Below, in pieces: positions 61,453 to 64,000 of a DNA stretch of 64,000 nucleotides; position 1 is the first letter of the stretch; every line of letters starts with the position of its first letter. The stretch is from Alteromonas sp047556435 (GTDB lineage Bacteria > Pseudomonadota > Gammaproteobacteria > Enterobacterales > Alteromonadaceae). Below the pieces are notes generated by a model. It searched no databases and was not told the DNA's origin. It worked only from the letters and a program-made list of their open reading frames with translations. The position numbers and the translations under genes were made by a program. Location: assembly GCF_047556435.1 (NCBI RefSeq), contig NZ_CP180210.1, forward strand, positions 62,001-126,000, read 5' to 3'.

Positions 61453-63114
61453 TCACTTGCCGGTGATGACGCTGGCGAGTACATACACCAGTGGCGCATT
61501 CCAGTTAATCGTAATTTCATTGGTTGAATAACTGCACCAGTCATCAAGGTACGAGGTGGCGGGTAGATCGGAAGGGTAGCGACAGCCATCCTGATGTCCG
61601 TTCTGTGGTCCGCCCGCCAGCCAGCCGGGTACCGGATCCGCGATGCCGTCGGCCTCGGAAGGGCGATGGTGAATAAACCGTGGTGACTTGTTACCAAAGC
61701 CGGTGACAAAACTGTAGCCGGTAGGGTTGCGCCCGCCAATGTAATCTACCAGTGCAAATACTGCGGTACGGTAAACCGGCTTGTCGGTCAACCGGTAAGC
61801 GTTTTCAAGCAGCATGGCTTTATTCATCATGACCGCGTTACTTCCCCAGACGAAGTCTTTGGTCACCACCGGAATGCGAAACGCATTGGCCTGCATGATG
61901 TCCACCTGTTGGTCGGCATAGGCACCAAGCTGCGATTTTACGCTTTGATACTCGTTCTCGCGTAAAAGCCCTTTGGCATCGCGCAAGAGCGACAGGTAGC
62001 TGAGTCCGGTCACGTTTGCCCATGACGGGGCGGATACCGCAGATAACTTACCTGCCAGTTCGGAAAGCATTTTGCTATTTCGCTGGCTGATAGCGTATTC
62101 GATTGCAGCCCAGTTATGCTCGTCACTCAATGACGTGTCACCATACTGGCCGGTTTTCACGTTGTCTTCGTTGGTGTAATACTGTTTTGGGTTGTTCTGA
62201 GCCCACTGAAGTGCACGGTTCGCGCGCTCAAGATAATCATCACGGCGCTCGTCAAACACCCGTGCGGCCACGGACATCACGGCGGCGAAGTTCAGCGCTG
62301 CAGCGGTGCTCTTCGCTGTGGCATAACGTGTTGCTGTTGCCGCGTCTGGCATTACCGGCCCTGAAAAGCTAAGCGTGGTGAGTTTATGAAAAACACCACC
62401 GTCGCTGTCCTGCATTGTAACCATCCAGTCGAGATTCCACAGGATTTCATCCAGCAGGTCTGCTCGGTTGTTCATCGACTCAGGAATATTCCAGTGACGG
62501 GAGTCGTAAAAATCGCTGTGATCCAGATACGCTCGCAGTAGCGTGTAAGTGGAAATGCCGGAATTCACAATGTATTTGTTGTAATCGCCGGCATCGTACC
62601 AGCCTTTACTGCGGTCAACCGGGTCAGTGTCGGGTGCACCCAGTGTCAGCGTTTGCGTATCAGGGTGCCCGGCACGGCGGTGCCATTTACCGGCAAATGC
62701 CTGATCCAGCGCCATACCTGCGCGGTTATAGTAATAGGCTTTAATGACCGCATCATGCAGTGCACCATAAGGGTTGGGATGTACGGTAAATATTACGGGA
62801 TCAGCGCCGTCAACACTGAGGCGATATTCCCCTGGAGCGGTAATGGCTGAAATATCAGCCAGTGACACCGTCATGCCGGCATCCTCCCACTTCCCGGAAG
62901 GACGGGTAGTTGCCGATAATTCCTGTGCCCCGTTATTCAGTCGGGTGACGGTAAAGGGCATAGAGGATGCATTCTTCACAATGGCAACCTTGCTTTGCTC
63001 AGGTGTGAAACCCCACTGATTGAGATAGACCTTATCAGCAGCGAATGCCGACAGAGAAAGTGAACTTACCGCCACTGCGCTGGCGACACGCTTGCTTATC
63101 TTCATGCTTATCAC
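61453..63114 (-). CDS. GH9 cellulase/exo-glucanase with N-terminal Ig-like domain
   Basis: A 553-residue secreted family 9 glycoside hydrolase. A signal peptide (to about residue 25, SAFAAD) is followed by a CelD-type N-terminal Ig-like domain (about 27-110) and the (alpha/alpha)6 catalytic domain. The catalytic-base motif is GWYDAGDYNKY near residue 175, and the acid Glu lies in DWCSYSTNEITINWNAP close to the C terminus. Expected activity is on beta-1,4-glucan or a related beta-glycan. GTG 63114 has AGGA at 8 bases; ATG 63105 is the alternative. The gene starts 13 bases after the upstream esterase gene and is probably cotranscribed with it. Confidence 0.92.
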   Translation of the reverse strand: MISMKISKRVASAVAVSSLSLSAFAADKVYLNQWGFTPEQSKVAIVKNASSMPFTVTRLNNGAQELSATTRPSGKWEDAGMTVSLADISAITAPGEYRLSVDGADPVIFTVHPNPYGALHDAVIKAYYYNRAGMALDQAFAGKWHRRAGHPDTQTLTLGAPDTDPVDRSKGWYDAGDYNKYIVNSGISTYTLLRAYLDHSDFYDSRHWNIPESMNNRADLLDEILWNLDWMVTMQDSDGGVFHKLTTLSFSGPVMPDAATATRYATAKSTAAALNFAAVMSVAARVFDERRDDYLERANRALQWAQNNPKQYYTNEDNVKTGQYGDTSLSDEHNWAAIEYAISQRNSKMLSELAGKLSAVSAPSWANVTGLSYLSLLRDAKGLLRENEYQSVKSQLGAYADQQVDIMQANAFRIPVVTKDFVWGSNAVMMNKAMLLENAYRLTDKPVYRTAVFALVDYIGGRNPTGYSFVTGFGNKSPRFIHHRPSEADGIADPVPGWLAGGPQNGHQDGCRYPSDLPATSYLDDWCSYSTNEITINWNAPLVYVLASVITGK

Positions 63115-63128
63115 GCTTTTTGTCCTGA

Positions 63129-64000
63129 TTACTTCAGTGAGTGTTCAAAGGGGGCCATTGGCCAGCCGTCTGTATCGGTGATGCTGTAAAACGGATTATT
63201 CGCCCACGCGTAGCGTACCGATACCGGTTTAGCTACCTTGTCGCTGGTTAACCTGAACTGGTTGCCCTTGCGAGTAACGTCGGCGAAGTGGTACGCGCCA
63301 TCCTCACCGGCCAGGGTAAAACCCGACTGTGGACTGGTAAGGGTTCGTAACCCCTGCGGATCGGTAATAGTAAGCACTACCGCGCTGCCATCTACCGTCG
63401 CGCTCTGCACCTGTGGTCCGCTGATATTGGTATCGCGCTGATAAATGGCATGCTGCGCCTGCTTTGCCAGGCGCTCGCCTACTACCCGTTTATTTACAGG
63501 GTGGATATCGTTGTACTCCCCGGCATCGATTATTGTAACCATATAGGCATTGGGTGTGGTGGCGGCCTGCGCCTGTTCGTCACGAAGTTCAGCCCAGTGA
63601 CTTTGCTCCGGTGCAGTCTGCGGGGCCATGTAGTTTGCCAGTTGCACCGTAAAAAATGGCAGTGCAGGTTGTTGCCAGGCTTGTCGCCAGTCATTCATCA
63701 TCGCCAGCATTTTTTCCGCGTAGGTAGCGGGCTGACCGGTATTGGACTCTCCCTGATACCACAGCACGCCCGACAGCGGGAAATCAGTGAGTGGTGCAAT
63801 CATGGCATGGTACAGGCCGGTTGGCTTCCAGCGAATAAAGGTTTGTGTGGGAGCAGGGTCCTGCATGGTTGCAGCCTGTTTGTATTGCCATTCTCCGGCT
63901 AAGGAGATGCGCTGGGTGTCGCTACCCAGAAAAAAAGCTTTATCCGGGAAGAACTCGGTATCACCATTGTTCGAAATAACGCGTACGGTGATGACGTTGT
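63129..64000 (-). CDS. Sialate-O-acetylesterase-like (SASA/SGNH) esterase, 5' end outside window
   Basis: The frame is open to the window edge, so the protein is N-terminally truncated here; 289 residues plus stop are visible. Features are RISLAGEWQY, GVLWYQGESNTGQP, WRQAWQQPALPFFTVQLANY and the catalytic Asp-His in YNDIHPVNKRVVGERLA. These match the C-terminal half of the 9-O-acetylesterase/SASA family, including acetyl-xylan esterases such as Axe2. It probably removes O-acetyl groups from a glycan so that GH9, GH10 and GH3 can act. It is followed closely by GH9. Confidence 0.85.
   Translation of the reverse strand, partial: NVITVRVISNNGDTEFFPDKAFFLGSDTQRISLAGEWQYKQAATMQDPAPTQTFIRWKPTGLYHAMIAPLTDFPLSGVLWYQGESNTGQPATYAEKMLAMMNDWRQAWQQPALPFFTVQLANYMAPQTAPEQSHWAELRDEQAQAATTPNAYMVTIIDAGEYNDIHPVNKRVVGERLAKQAQHAIYQRDTNISGPQVQSATVDGSAVVLTITDPQGLRTLTSPQSGFTLAGEDGAYHFADVTRKGNQFRLTSDKVAKPVSVRYAWANNPFYSITDTDGWPMAPFEHSLK

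Noticed and set aside
1..64000. CRISPR arrays, rRNA genes, prophage or insertion-sequence transposases
   Set aside because: None was seen: no regularly spaced repeats, no rRNA-like sequence, and no transposase or phage structural protein among the readable frames.

Overview
The window looks like a marine gammaproteobacterium of the Alteromonadales, close to Alteromonas. This rests on gene content and order rather than on any search: rpmB-rpmG beside mutM, coaD beside a Kdo kinase, kbl-tdh-glpE-glpG, ubiC-ubiA with ubiK, Rep helicase, a fused mrpAB antiporter operon, and a large TonB-receptor/glycoside-hydrolase locus with 'tryptophan halogenase', SapC and cupin genes.

Region 1 (1-4.0 kb) is surface-polysaccharide biology: the end of a YjbH-type outer-membrane protein, a TagD/TagF-like pair, and a two-domain glycosyltransferase. 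Region 2 (4.2-11.5 kb) is mostly housekeeping: ribosomal L28/L33, MutM, CoaD, Kdo kinase and a family 9 glycosyltransferase. Inserted in it is a metal module, a MerR-type regulator divergent from a His-rich TonB receptor whose promoter has the 19-bp spacer typical of MerR targets. Region 3 (11.6-15.7 kb) is a three-gene operon joining a PstS-like binding protein, an outer-membrane barrel and a membrane GGDEF-EAL protein. Region 4 (15.8-27.4 kb) holds threonine catabolism (kbl-tdh) coupled to glpE-glpG, an orphan FliL, ubiquinone genes, Rep, a soluble GAF-GAF-GGDEF protein with a degenerate EAL domain, and cytochrome c5. A 1101-residue PKD-type/propeller lipoprotein follows.

Region 5 (31.1-34.2 kb) is the most island-like part. 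A complete tRNA-Arg(CCG) is followed by three genes of lower GC, then by an exact 11-bp copy of the tRNA 3' end. The genes are a membrane NERD nuclease-like protein, a small SAM methyltransferase, and a protein with an N-terminal domain resembling the sulfur-binding domain of phosphorothioate-dependent restriction enzymes plus a C-terminal HNH domain. The last two overlap by 8 nt. This is the best candidate for an uncharacterised defence unit.

Region 6 (34.4-42.0 kb) returns to the backbone: a YecA/SEC-C protein, a DUF1232 protein and the six-gene Mrp Na+/H+ antiporter operon with A and B fused. Region 7 (42.6 kb to the end) is a polysaccharide-utilisation region: a type-B carboxylesterase, GH10 xylanase, GH3, GH9, a sialate-O-acetylesterase-like protein, two very large TonB receptors, and two sets of flavin-dependent halogenase plus SapC, cupin/JmjC or DUF6445. 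The enzymes suit a substituted, acetylated beta-1,4-linked plant or algal glycan such as xylan or a mixed beta-glucan. What the halogenases do there is unclear. Several hairpin terminators and a duplicated palindromic intergenic repeat (48.8-49.1 kb) complete the window.
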